Positions 25,171 to 32,382 of a stretch of DNA of 35,180 bases are shown one piece after another. The notes beneath the pieces were generated by a model that was not told the origin of the DNA, did not search any database, and saw only the letters and a list, made by a program, of their open reading frames with translations. The stretch's first letter is position 1; each line of letters begins with the position of its first letter. The position numbers were made by a program, and so were the translations under genes. The DNA comes from Treponema socranskii subsp. socranskii VPI DR56BR1116 = ATCC 35536 (GTDB lineage: Bacteria; Spirochaetota; Spirochaetia; Treponematales; Treponemataceae): the NCBI RefSeq assembly GCF_000468115.1, contig NZ_AVQI01000013.1, positions 1 to 35,180 on the forward strand, written 5' to 3'.

Positions 25171-25297
25171 TTCCTTAAAATGCGGCATTGCAGGAAGTGT
25201 CAACTTTCGAAAATGCCGCATTGGTGCGCGTGCGCGCACGCGTATATCCGCAAGTTTTCAAAAGAAAACTCGAAGTTAAAAGCGCTGCGCTATTTCA
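25171..25297. repeat. Structured intergenic element, copy 2
   Basis: Same module order as copy 1: TTCCTTAAAA; outer arms AATGCGGCATT/AATGCCGCATT (25179-25189, 25212-25222) with inner GGAAGT-GTCA-ACTTTC; GTGCGC-GTGC-GCGCAC (25224-25239); CAAGTTTTC/GAAAACTCG with one mismatch (25251-25272); then the AAAAGCGCTGCGCTATTTCAG start of the last hairpin, whose right arm is lost. It lies between convergent hpf and the ketosynthase gene. Confidence 0.85.
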
Positions 25298-25308
25298 GAC
25301 ATTCAGTT

Positions 25309-26571
25309 TTAACCTTCGATCTTTTTGAATACGAGCGACGTGTTCACGCCGCCGAACGCGAAGTTGTTCGACATAACACAGTCGCACGAGATTTCACGCC
25401 CCGCACCTTTGATGTAGTCGAGCGGCGCGCATTCGGGATCGTCGTTTGTAAGATTGCAGTTCGGATGGAACCAGCCTTCGTTCATCATATTGATCGTAAG
25501 CCACGCTTCCACGCAGCCGCACGCGCCGAGCGTATGGCCGATAAAGCTCTTCGTCGAAGAGATCGGCACTGCGCGATTGAACACCGAATACACCGCCTGC
25601 GATTCCGATATGTCGCCGTGGCTCGTCGCCGTGCCGTGTGCGTTGATGTACGCGATTTTGCTTTCGTCGATACCCGCGTCTTCAAGCGCCATCGAAAGCG
25701 CAAGCGCCTGCGTCGCAGCGTTCGGGCTTGTGATGTGCGTGCCGTCCGCGTTCGTCGCAAAGCCCGCGACTTCCGCATACATTTTCGCACCGCGCTTTAC
25801 GGCGTGTTCCATATCTTCCAAAATCAGCGTACCCGCTCCTTCGCCGATAACAAGGCCGTCTCTGTCTTTGTCAAAGGGTTTCGGCGTCGCTTCGGGCGTT
25901 TTGTTGAGGATGCTCGTAGCGCCGAGCGTATCGAAAATTGCAGCGTCGGGAGGGGAAAGCTCTTCCGCACCGCCTGCAATCATGATCTCCGCCCTGCCGT
26001 CTTCGATCGCTTCATAGGCATAACCGATCGCCTGACTTCCCGACGTACACGCGGTATCGGTTACGATGATGCGCCCGCGGATTTGATAATAGACGCTCAA
26101 ATTGCACGCGTTCGTCTGCGGCATCGCTTTGATATAGGTTTGCGAATCGAGCTTCGACGTGTCGCCCGTTTCCATCATGTCGGCGATATCCATAATCGCG
26201 TCCATGCTTCCCATACACGTACCGTACGAAATACCGGTGCGGCCGCTCTTCAATTCATCGATGACGTCTCCGTCGTCTTTTAACAATCCCGCCATCTTGA
26301 GTGCGTCTTCCGTCGAAACGAGCGAAAGCAGCGCGACGCGTCCCATACCGCGGATCTTTTTCCGCGGAAACGACGGAAGCGCTTCTTCATACGGGCACGC
26401 AAGGCGCGTGTTCATTTTTTCGTAGCGTTCCCAATCGCTCATATATTTGATGCAGTTTTTGCCGGACTGCAGCTTTGCAAAAGCCGTCTGCCAGTCGCGG
26501 CCGAGAGCGGTCAGCATACCGCCGCCGGTTACGACGACCCGCCGCTTTCCGTTCGGTTTTGTATACGTCAT
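25309..26571 (-). CDS. Beta-ketoacyl-ACP synthase, FabF/ApeR-like
   Basis: 420 residues from the ATG at 26571 (GAGG 7 nt upstream; a longer frame to 26595 lacks a site). Catalytic Cys175 is in TDTACTSGSQAIGYAY, with the active His in INAHGTATSHGD and SFIGHTLGACGCVEAW and the gate FGGVNTSLVF. It elongates acyl chains on ACP by decarboxylative condensation. Last gene of the five-gene operon. The wording RRVVVTGGGMLTALGRDW and the gene order put it with the ApeR position of aryl-polyene clusters, though a housekeeping FabF role is possible. Confidence 0.88.
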   Translation of the reverse strand: MTYTKPNGKRRVVVTGGGMLTALGRDWQTAFAKLQSGKNCIKYMSDWERYEKMNTRLACPYEEALPSFPRKKIRGMGRVALLSLVSTEDALKMAGLLKDDGDVIDELKSGRTGISYGTCMGSMDAIMDIADMMETGDTSKLDSQTYIKAMPQTNACNLSVYYQIRGRIIVTDTACTSGSQAIGYAYEAIEDGRAEIMIAGGAEELSPPDAAIFDTLGATSILNKTPEATPKPFDKDRDGLVIGEGAGTLILEDMEHAVKRGAKMYAEVAGFATNADGTHITSPNAATQALALSMALEDAGIDESKIAYINAHGTATSHGDISESQAVYSVFNRAVPISSTKSFIGHTLGACGCVEAWLTINMMNEGWFHPNCNLTNDDPECAPLDYIKGAGREISCDCVMSNNFAFGGVNTSLVFKKIEG

Positions 26572-26588
26572 AGTTAACCTCACTTGTA

Positions 26589-26621
26589 ATATCACGCCGC
26601 GTTTTCCCTGCGGCGAGATAT
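26589..26621 (-). other. Hairpin between ketoreductase and ketosynthase genes
   Basis: ATATC-a-CGCCGC pairs with GCGGCG-a-GATAT around a 9-nt loop, eleven pairs with one A/A mismatch. No T-tract follows, so it may mark RNA processing or stability inside the operon. Confidence 0.5.
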
Positions 26622-26635
26622 TATTAATTAATAAT

Positions 26636-27376
26636 TCAGTGGATGCCGCCGTCGACGGCGATCACTTGGCGCGTGATATACGATGCGCTTTCCGACAGCA
26701 AAAACACCGCGAGAGATGCGACTTCTTCGGGCTTTCCCGCCCTCGCCATCGGAATGGTCTGCATGATGATCTTTTTCGCTTCTTCGTTGATCGCGGCCGT
26801 CATATCCGTTTCGATAACGCCGGGAGCGATCGTGTTTACGGTAATGTGGCGGCTCGCAAGTTCGACGGCAAGCGCCTTTGCCGCTCCGATGATCCCCGCC
26901 TTCGACGCGCTGTAATTCGTCTGTCCGCGGTTTCCCATGATGCCGCTCACCGACGACACGGCGATGATGCGCCCCTTCTTTTTGCGCGCCATCGGCATGA
27001 CAAGGGGCTGAATCACATTGAAAAAGCTGTCGAGATTCGTGCGGATCACCGCGTCCCAATCCTCTCCGGTCAATCCGACGAAAGTGTTGTCCCGCGTGAT
27101 GCCCGCATTGCTCACGACGCCCCACAGCGCTCCGTGTTTTTCAGTGAGCGCATCGAGCTTCGCCTTGCAGTCCGCTCTGTCGGCGACGTTGAACTGTATG
27201 AGCTCGCCTTCTCCGCCGGAAGCCGTAATCAGCAAAAGGGTTTCTTCCGCTTTTTCTTTTCCGTGATTGTAGTGGCAAATAACATAGTAGCCAGCTTTCG
27301 CCGCTTCAACTGCGATCGCGCGGCCGATCCCGCCCGACGCTCCGGTAACGATTATTTTTTTCGCTTCATCCGCCAT
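26636..27376 (-). CDS. 3-ketoacyl-ACP reductase, FabG/ApeQ-like
   Basis: 246 residues, classical short-chain dehydrogenase. NADP-binding TGASGGIG at 11-18, SNAGITRDN near 90, catalytic Ser142, Tyr155 and Lys159 in VSSVSGIMGNRGQTNYSASKAG, and PGVIETDM at the substrate loop. It reduces 3-oxoacyl-ACP to 3-hydroxyacyl-ACP. GAGGAG precedes the ATG. It lies 51 bp after the dehydratase gene and 64 bp before the ketosynthase gene. The sequence alone is an ordinary FabG; the aryl-polyene assignment rests on operon order. Confidence 0.92.
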   Translation of the reverse strand: MADEAKKIIVTGASGGIGRAIAVEAAKAGYYVICHYNHGKEKAEETLLLITASGGEGELIQFNVADRADCKAKLDALTEKHGALWGVVSNAGITRDNTFVGLTGEDWDAVIRTNLDSFFNVIQPLVMPMARKKKGRIIAVSSVSGIMGNRGQTNYSASKAGIIGAAKALAVELASRHITVNTIAPGVIETDMTAAINEEAKKIIMQTIPMARAGKPEEVASLAVFLLSESASYITRQVIAVDGGIH

Positions 27377-27427
27377 AAAAACTCCTCGTGATTTTCACCG
27401 CACCGTTTGCGGTAAATCGTTTATCGG

Positions 27428-27931
27428 TTATTCGTCTTTAAACAAATTCATAATATCTTCCGTTTCCATAACGGTGATCGTCGATGAAACGGCAGGCTCC
27501 CCGTCCGACGCCGATGCAAAAAGTTCGCAGTTATAGCTGTACGTCATTTCGGCGCGGTAGTCTTCTTTTATCTTCATCACGATCGTCGTGCCGCTTTTCA
27601 GATACGGAACGGCCGCTTTGAATTTGCTGACGCTTAAAATAAAACCGGGACGAGGATAACGGCCGAGCGTTTTATTCGTAATGCCCGTCAGCGCCGAAAT
27701 GCCCTGCGCCATAAATTCGAAGCCCGCCCACGTCGGCACGCCGTCGGACGCAGCTTCGTAAAAGATACACTCCGGCGTAATATCGTATTCACTCGTAATC
27801 GTATGCGCTTCCGTGTCGTGCTGCGTTACGCGGCTGAGCAAAAACATCTTTCCCTTGTGCGGCAAGAGATCGATCAGCGCGTCGCGCTCGATGCGCTGCG
27901 GCAAATTTTCACGTATCGTTTCGCTTTCCAT
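27428..27931 (-). CDS. Hotdog-fold 3-hydroxyacyl-ACP dehydratase, ApeP-like
   Basis: 167 residues. LIDLLPHKGKMFLLSRVTQHD carries the active-site His region of FabZ-like hotdog enzymes. It is followed by the ApeP/COG4706-type signature DGVPTWAGFEFMAQGISALTGI instead of the FabZ PGVLxxEAxAQ, then PRPGFILSVSKFKAAVPYLKSGT. The change from PG-x-L to GVPTW places it with dehydratases of aryl-polyene and related pathways. It should dehydrate 3-hydroxyacyl-ACP to the 2-enoyl form; without an enoyl reductase in the operon, conjugated double bonds would accumulate. AGGAG lies before the ATG. Confidence 0.87.
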   Translation of the reverse strand: MESETIRENLPQRIERDALIDLLPHKGKMFLLSRVTQHDTEAHTITSEYDITPECIFYEAASDGVPTWAGFEFMAQGISALTGITNKTLGRYPRPGFILSVSKFKAAVPYLKSGTTIVMKIKEDYRAEMTYSYNCELFASASDGEPAVSSTITVMETEDIMNLFKDE

Positions 27932-27992
27932 AGTTCTCCTGTTTTTCTATCCGTACACGCTGCACTGCGCGATCGCGGTTCACCGGACACAA

Positions 27993-29201
27993 TCACGTCA
28001 AACCCAGCACTAAGCTCGCATTCGCACCGCCGAACGCAAAGGAATTCGACATACAGATTTTTACACGCCCGGTCCGCTTTGCACCGACGGCACCCGCAAT
28101 ATTCAAAGGCGGCAGATCCGGATCGTACTCGCCGTCCCATACGTGTTTCGGCAGTGCGATATCGTCTCCGGTTTTTTCCGCGTTTTGAACCAATGCAGTA
28201 TAGCATATTGCAGCTTCCAATGCACCCGCCGCACCGAGCGTATGCCCCGTAAGCGGTTTCGTAGAACCGACGGAAACGGAGTGACCGGCAAACACTTCGG
28301 CGACGGCTTTCGCTTCCATCGCGTCGTTGAATTTCGTACCCGTTCCGTGCAGATTGATATAGTCGATTTGATCGGGCATGAGTTTCGCACGGGCGAGCGC
28401 CGCTTTCATTGCACGCGCGGCTCCCGCACCGGAAGGATCGGGGGACGTCATGTGATAGGCGTCCGCGCTTTCTCCCCAGCCGAAAAGCCGCACAAGTGCG
28501 CCCTCTTTCGGAGCATCCCTCGTCATAACGAAAAACGCCGCCCCTTCTCCGAGCGTGATGCCTTTCCGGTTTGCGCTGAGCGGATTCGTTATGTCCGGCG
28601 AAACGGCTTCGAGCGAATCGAAACCGAGAAGCACCGTATCGGATGCGACATCGACACCGCCTGCAATCACCGCGTCCGCAAGTCCGCTTTTTAACAATTC
28701 CGCAGCTTTGATAATCGCGCCGGCGCTCGACGAACACGCAGTGCTGAATGCGAGCGAGGGTCCGCATATGCCGTACTTTTCCGACACGTAAGTCGCCGCG
28801 TAATCCGCGCCCTGCACTTCAAGCGTATACCCTGCGGGAAAGGCTCCGTCCGCGATAAAAGCCGCGTGAGCAGGAAGCGAAAGCTCCGTACCGTTGTCGC
28901 ACGAGCCGACACAGACGGCGACGCGAGAAGCGCCGTACGCCGAAAGCGCGCCCAATATTTCCCGCTCGATTTGTACGAGCGCCGCATCTTCGAGACGGAT
29001 ACATCGCATATCGAAGCGTGCCGCCGTTTTGCGCAAGACCCCGTCGTCCGCCCGACCGACAAAAAATTCTTTGCCGGAAAGAGCGCGTAGTTTTTTTATG
29101 CCCGATCGATCGCCTGCAACACACGAGCGCCACAATTCATCGACCGAAGAACCCGCCGCACACACGACGCCGGGCTTTGAAAGATACACCGGATCCGTCA
29201 C
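27993..29201 (-). CDS. Beta-ketoacyl synthase, ApeO-like
   Basis: 402 residues from a GTG at 29201 that overlaps the previous stop as GTGA. Catalytic Cys156 is in LAFSTACSSSAGAIIKAAEL; the two His are in INLHGTGTKFND and TKPLTGHTLGAAGALEA; the C-terminal FAFGGANASLVLG is typical. The N-terminus (VYLSKPGVVCAAGSSVDELW) and the short, divergent middle are like ketosynthases of aryl-polyene clusters rather than FabF. It condenses malonyl-ACP with the growing chain, and in Ape systems it works with a chain-length partner (ApeC) not present in this window. Confidence 0.87.
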   Translation of the reverse strand: MTDPVYLSKPGVVCAAGSSVDELWRSCVAGDRSGIKKLRALSGKEFFVGRADDGVLRKTAARFDMRCIRLEDAALVQIEREILGALSAYGASRVAVCVGSCDNGTELSLPAHAAFIADGAFPAGYTLEVQGADYAATYVSEKYGICGPSLAFSTACSSSAGAIIKAAELLKSGLADAVIAGGVDVASDTVLLGFDSLEAVSPDITNPLSANRKGITLGEGAAFFVMTRDAPKEGALVRLFGWGESADAYHMTSPDPSGAGAARAMKAALARAKLMPDQIDYINLHGTGTKFNDAMEAKAVAEVFAGHSVSVGSTKPLTGHTLGAAGALEAAICYTALVQNAEKTGDDIALPKHVWDGEYDPDLPPLNIAGAVGAKRTGRVKICMSNSFAFGGANASLVLGLT

Positions 29202-29824
29202 AACGCCTCCGTGAGATGATATTCATAGCCGCGGAGATGGTTGATGATGCTCACCGAAGAAGATGTAATCGATATCTCTTCGATGCATTTTTTGCCGCTC
29301 ATAATCCTGCGCAATTCCATGCCGTCGTCCTTCGTAACGATAAAATCGAGCCCCGCACGGCGCAGCGATTCGGCGACCGCGCCCGCATCGTAATAGGCGA
29401 ATTGAATATCCGCGACGATATACTGCGCTTTGAGAGAGGCCGGCAGCACCGACGACGCAAGCGAAAGTTCATTGCCCGTATACGTAAGCGTGCCCATATC
29501 CGAACCGAAATCATTCAGCAGATTAATAAAAATGCCGCCCTCGTTCGCCTGTATAAACGCCTGCATATAAAAGGACGAAGTGCCGAAACTCGCGGTAAAC
29601 ATATACAGGGCGTCGATCGGAAAAGCGATATCTCGGGGCGAAAGAAGATCGACGACGCGCGTATTCGTCACGTGCACCGGATAACGCAAGGAGCGCGTTG
29701 TCACCGAAACGCAGGAAGCGAAAACGATAATCATCGAACTCAAAACCGCAGCACACATTGCCTTTTCGGCCGTGTGCATACCTAAACGCGATTTTCCCGC
29801 CGCGCACATTTTTTGCGTAATCAT
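29198..29824 (-). CDS. DUF3261 lipoprotein, ApeN-like
   Basis: About 208 residues if the ATG at 29824 is used; starts at 29809 and 29779 are also possible. I prefer 29824 because the -10 TACAAT ends seven bases before it and no ATG here has a ribosome site. Signal peptide and lipobox: MCAAVLSSMIIVFASC, acylated Cys about 38. The mature part (VVDLLSPRDIAFPIDALYMF, GGIFINLLNDFGSDMGTLTYTGNELSLASS) matches DUF3261, a lipoprotein family found in aryl-polyene clusters and thought to help deliver the product to the outer membrane. First gene of the operon, with a GTGA overlap to the ketosynthase. Confidence 0.82.
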   Translation of the reverse strand: MITQKMCAAGKSRLGMHTAEKAMCAAVLSSMIIVFASCVSVTTRSLRYPVHVTNTRVVDLLSPRDIAFPIDALYMFTASFGTSSFYMQAFIQANEGGIFINLLNDFGSDMGTLTYTGNELSLASSVLPASLKAQYIVADIQFAYYDAGAVAESLRRAGLDFIVTKDDGMELRRIMSGKKCIEEISITSSSVSIINHLRGYEYHLTEAL

Positions 29825-29831
29825 GTTCGCT

Positions 29832-29860
29832 ATTGTAAATTGTATGGCGTGCTTTGTCAA
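29832..29860 (-). promoter_or_regulatory. Promoter of the ape-like operon, leaderless type
   Basis: -35 TTGACA (29855-29860), 17-bp spacer, -10 TACAAT (29832-29837), then seven bases to the ATG at 29824. This is a near-consensus promoter. Confidence 0.75.
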
Positions 29861-29973
29861 ACTCATTCGGACACTCATAAAACACCGTCTTGAATCGAAA
29901 AAGACTTCGGCGCGGTATCGTGGAAACTGTCGATTTTTTAATACATCGGTACGCGGATACAAACGGTGCCGCT

Positions 29974-30813
29974 TCAGGCAAGTATGCCGCCGAAGGGTAT
30001 CGAAAGCATTTTGCAAAACGCCTGATAATACGCTTTCGCTTTATCGTCCGAAACGCCGGTAACGAAAAACGATTCGTCCGGCACATCCGAAAGAAAATCG
30101 GCGGCAGCAGTGAGAATATTTCCGCTTTTTTCTTTTTTCGAATTAATAAAATCGCCGTGCACTTCGATCGCATGGCGCGCAACGCCGTCGCGAGAATCGA
30201 CGACGCTTACGTTTTTTCCCGCAGCCTTTTGCATGATATCCGCAAGATGCGTAAAATGCGTGCAGCCGAGCACAATCGTGTCGCAGCCCTTTTCCGCAAA
30301 ATAGCCGACCGCGGGCATAACCGCCTCAATCTTTTCGTGTTCGTCGGCGGTAACAAACTTCCGTTCGATAAACGAAACGAGAGCTGCATCTCCGCGCGAA
30401 TAGATCGTACAGCCGGATGCGAAACCTTTTTCAAGCTCGCGTATGTATGCGTCGCGCACGGTCGCATTCGTCGCAAGCAAGCCTATTTTTTTATTTTTCG
30501 TCACCGAGGCGGCGAGCTTTATCGCAGGCACCGTACCGATAAACGGAACGAAGGGAAAGCGTTCGCGAAGTGAAGCGAGAGCCGACACGGAAATGGTATT
30601 GCATGCGACGACGATCGTTTCCGGCCGCCACACATCGATGATGCGCGAAACGGCGGCAGTCGCGTATTCGATTATTTCGGGAACGGTTTTTTCCCCGTAC
30701 GGAAAATGCACGGTATCGGCAAGGTAGGCGCAGGTTGCGTCGGGGGCGAGCCGTTTGAGTCGGAGCATATACGGAATACCGCCGGTACCCGAATCCAAAA
30801 ATGCAAAATTCAT
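29974..30813 (-). CDS. murI: Glutamate racemase
   Basis: 279 residues from the ATG at 30813, overlapping the preceding stop as ATGA; the longer open frame to 31026 lies within that gene and is rejected. Catalytic Cys71 in VVACNTISVSAL and Cys184 in VLGCTHFTHL, with Asp7 in FLDSGTGGIPYM and FPYGEK all present. It supplies D-glutamate for peptidoglycan. Coupled to a small Cys-rich protein whose role is unknown. There is a strong promoter downstream for the next operon, so no read-through is needed. Confidence 0.96.
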   Translation of the reverse strand: MNFAFLDSGTGGIPYMLRLKRLAPDATCAYLADTVHFPYGEKTVPEIIEYATAAVSRIIDVWRPETIVVACNTISVSALASLRERFPFVPFIGTVPAIKLAASVTKNKKIGLLATNATVRDAYIRELEKGFASGCTIYSRGDAALVSFIERKFVTADEHEKIEAVMPAVGYFAEKGCDTIVLGCTHFTHLADIMQKAAGKNVSVVDSRDGVARHAIEVHGDFINSKKEKSGNILTAAADFLSDVPDESFFVTGVSDDKAKAYYQAFCKMLSIPFGGILA

Positions 30814-31094
30814 AATACGATACCGCCGAATAAACTGTTGAACGCGTCGCGCGCTTTTGCCGCTTTGTCGTCGCCGGATACAAAATCGGCGCGCGGTGAA
30901 AACGCTGCACAAAAGTTCGCCTTCTCTTTGTCGGCGACAAGCTCTTCCACGTTTTCTCGGCAATCGTAATGCGCGCCCGGCGAATAAAACGTACAGTTGC
31001 GGCAGACATGCAAATCGGCTCCACAAAATTCACATACCGACGTTCTGAATATTTTTTCGGAACTGCATATCGTGCGCTTGCACTTCCAACACAT
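30810..31094 (-). CDS. Small Cys-rich (zinc-ribbon-like) protein
   Basis: 94 residues from the ATG at 31094. Three CxxC pairs occur early: MCWKC, CEFC and CRNC, with C and H in GAHYDCREN, so at least one, probably two, zinc sites. The C-terminal half is FCAAFSPRADFVSGDDKAAKARDAFNSLFGG, with a short helical tail. I do not recognise a named family; small proteins of this kind are familiar in treponemes. Earlier ATG at 31130 lies on the -35 of its own promoter and is rejected. It overlaps murI by ATGA, suggesting a cell-wall or regulatory link. Confidence 0.75.
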   Translation of the reverse strand: MCWKCKRTICSSEKIFRTSVCEFCGADLHVCRNCTFYSPGAHYDCRENVEELVADKEKANFCAAFSPRADFVSGDDKAAKARDAFNSLFGGIVL

Positions 31095-31101
31095 ATAATC
31101 G

Positions 31102-31141
31102 ATTGTAATCGTTTGACTAAACAAACGCAATAGCGTACGAT
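31102..31141. promoter_or_regulatory. Interleaved divergent leaderless promoters (Cys-rich / pentapeptide)
   Basis: Minus: -35 TTGCGT (31125-31130), 17 bp, -10 TACAAT (31102-31107), seven bases, ATG 31094. Plus: -35 TTGACT (31113-31118), 17 bp, -10 TACGAT (31136-31141), six bases, ATG 31148. The two promoters share the same ~30 bp, so RNA polymerase could not occupy both at once. Confidence 0.75.
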
Positions 31142-31147
31142 AAAATC

Positions 31148-31813
31148 ATGTTTACGCTGAACAAGTGTCTCGTTCACTCGTGCAAAAATCTTTCGCTTTC
31201 CGTTTTCGATGAAACGAACGGCATGACTGAAAAGCGGGGATACTGTCTCAATCATACGCCGGATCCCGGACGCACAAAAGAAGCGATTTACGATTATATT
31301 AAAAAGCATGACGTCATAGTCGGCTTAAACACCGCAGGCATTATGTTCCGCGATATCGATTTATCGAACAAGCGATTTTACGGCTGTAATTTTCAATACT
31401 GCACATTCAGCGATCTGCGCTCGGAAGGCTTGCGCGCCAAACTGTGCATGTTCGATTTTGCGACGTTCGGCGACTGCACGCTCGCCGGTTCCACTATGCA
31501 GTTTACGTCGTTCGCCTGCTGTACGTTTTCGCACACGATATTCACCGGCAGCGATATGGTGCAGAACAATTTCAACGGTGTACAGGCCTTTCAATCTTCG
31601 TTCGACGATTCCGATCTTTACAATTCGCGCTTTATCGGTGCGCACCTCGTCGACACATCGCTTCGAAATTGCAATATTAAAAATACGCTTTTTCTCGAAT
31701 GCACGTGTGAAAACGTTTCGATGAAAATGTCGAATACGCGGGAAGCCGTTTTCGACCGCAAGGGCAGCGAACTCTTTCAGGGAATCGAACCGATAAGCAG
31801 GGGCGCCGTATGA
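31148..31813 (+). CDS. Pentapeptide-repeat protein
   Basis: 221 residues. The N-terminal part (KCLVHSCKNLSLSVFDET, GYCLNHTPDPG) carries four Cys/His that may bind a metal. From about residue 65 pentapeptide-like units follow: IDLSNKRFYGCNFQYCTFSD, ...FDFATFGDCTLAGS, FTGSDMVQNNFNG, DDSDLYNSRFIGA, VDTSLRNCNIKNTLF. Such repeats form a right-handed beta-helix. Some bind DNA gyrase, others are structural; the role here is unknown. Leaderless start at 31148. Its stop overlaps the next gene as ATGA. Confidence 0.82.
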   Translation: MFTLNKCLVHSCKNLSLSVFDETNGMTEKRGYCLNHTPDPGRTKEAIYDYIKKHDVIVGLNTAGIMFRDIDLSNKRFYGCNFQYCTFSDLRSEGLRAKLCMFDFATFGDCTLAGSTMQFTSFACCTFSHTIFTGSDMVQNNFNGVQAFQSSFDDSDLYNSRFIGAHLVDTSLRNCNIKNTLFLECTCENVSMKMSNTREAVFDRKGSELFQGIEPISRGAV

Positions 31814-32364
31814 AAATATATTTTCATCTCAATATCGGCGGATTTTCAAACTGCTATATCATCGAAAACGAATTGACTAAAGAAGCGATCATCATCGATC
31901 CCGGAAAAATTACGGACGATATCATCAAACGCATTGAAGACGAATCGTACAAACTCGCGGGTGTCTTTATCACGCACAATCACGGAAGCCACGTCCACGG
32001 CCTAAAGACGCTGCGCAAAATATACAAGCCCGCCGTCTATGCAGCCGATTGGGAAGTCGCCGGAAACGACACGCACGTCATCACGGGCGACGGCAAAATC
32101 CGCATCGCGGGCCTTACGGTGCGCTATATGGCGCTGCCCGGTCACACCGCCGATTCCATGATCTACAAAATCGGAAACATTCTCTTTACCGGTGACAGCC
32201 TCTCTGCGGGAAAAATCGGAAGCACGAACAGCAGCTATTCCGATTTCGTACTCCGCCGAAACATCGAACAAAAAATACTGTCGGAAAACGACACGACCGT
32301 CATCATGCCGGGACACGGGCCGCCGACCTGCGTCGGTGCCGAACGCCGATCGCTGAACCGGTGA
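31810..32364 (+). CDS. Metallo-beta-lactamase-fold protein with altered metal motif
   Basis: 184 residues, short for the family. The usual HxHxDH is HNHGSH (His56, His58, Ser60, His61), so the second-metal Asp is Ser. The remaining ligands are present: YMALPGHTADSM, LFTGDSLSAG, VIMPGHGPP. The N-terminus (GGFSNCYIIENE, AIIIDPGK) is typical of glyoxalase II-like hydrolases. It is translationally coupled to the pentapeptide gene. Activity may be mononuclear or altered; the substrate is unknown. Confidence 0.85.
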   Translation: MKIYFHLNIGGFSNCYIIENELTKEAIIIDPGKITDDIIKRIEDESYKLAGVFITHNHGSHVHGLKTLRKIYKPAVYAADWEVAGNDTHVITGDGKIRIAGLTVRYMALPGHTADSMIYKIGNILFTGDSLSAGKIGSTNSSYSDFVLRRNIEQKILSENDTTVIMPGHGPPTCVGAERRSLNR

Positions 32365-32382
32365 ACGCCGTTCAAGCGGGGA

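Noticed and set aside
25180-26283. 367-codon plus-strand open frame opposite the ketosynthase gene.
   Set aside because: Arg/His-rich shadow; it starts inside the structured repeat and has no protein features.
30814-31026. Longer N-terminus for murI.
   Set aside because: It overlaps the Cys-rich gene out of frame and is Arg-rich; the ATG at 30813 with ATGA overlap matches the family start.
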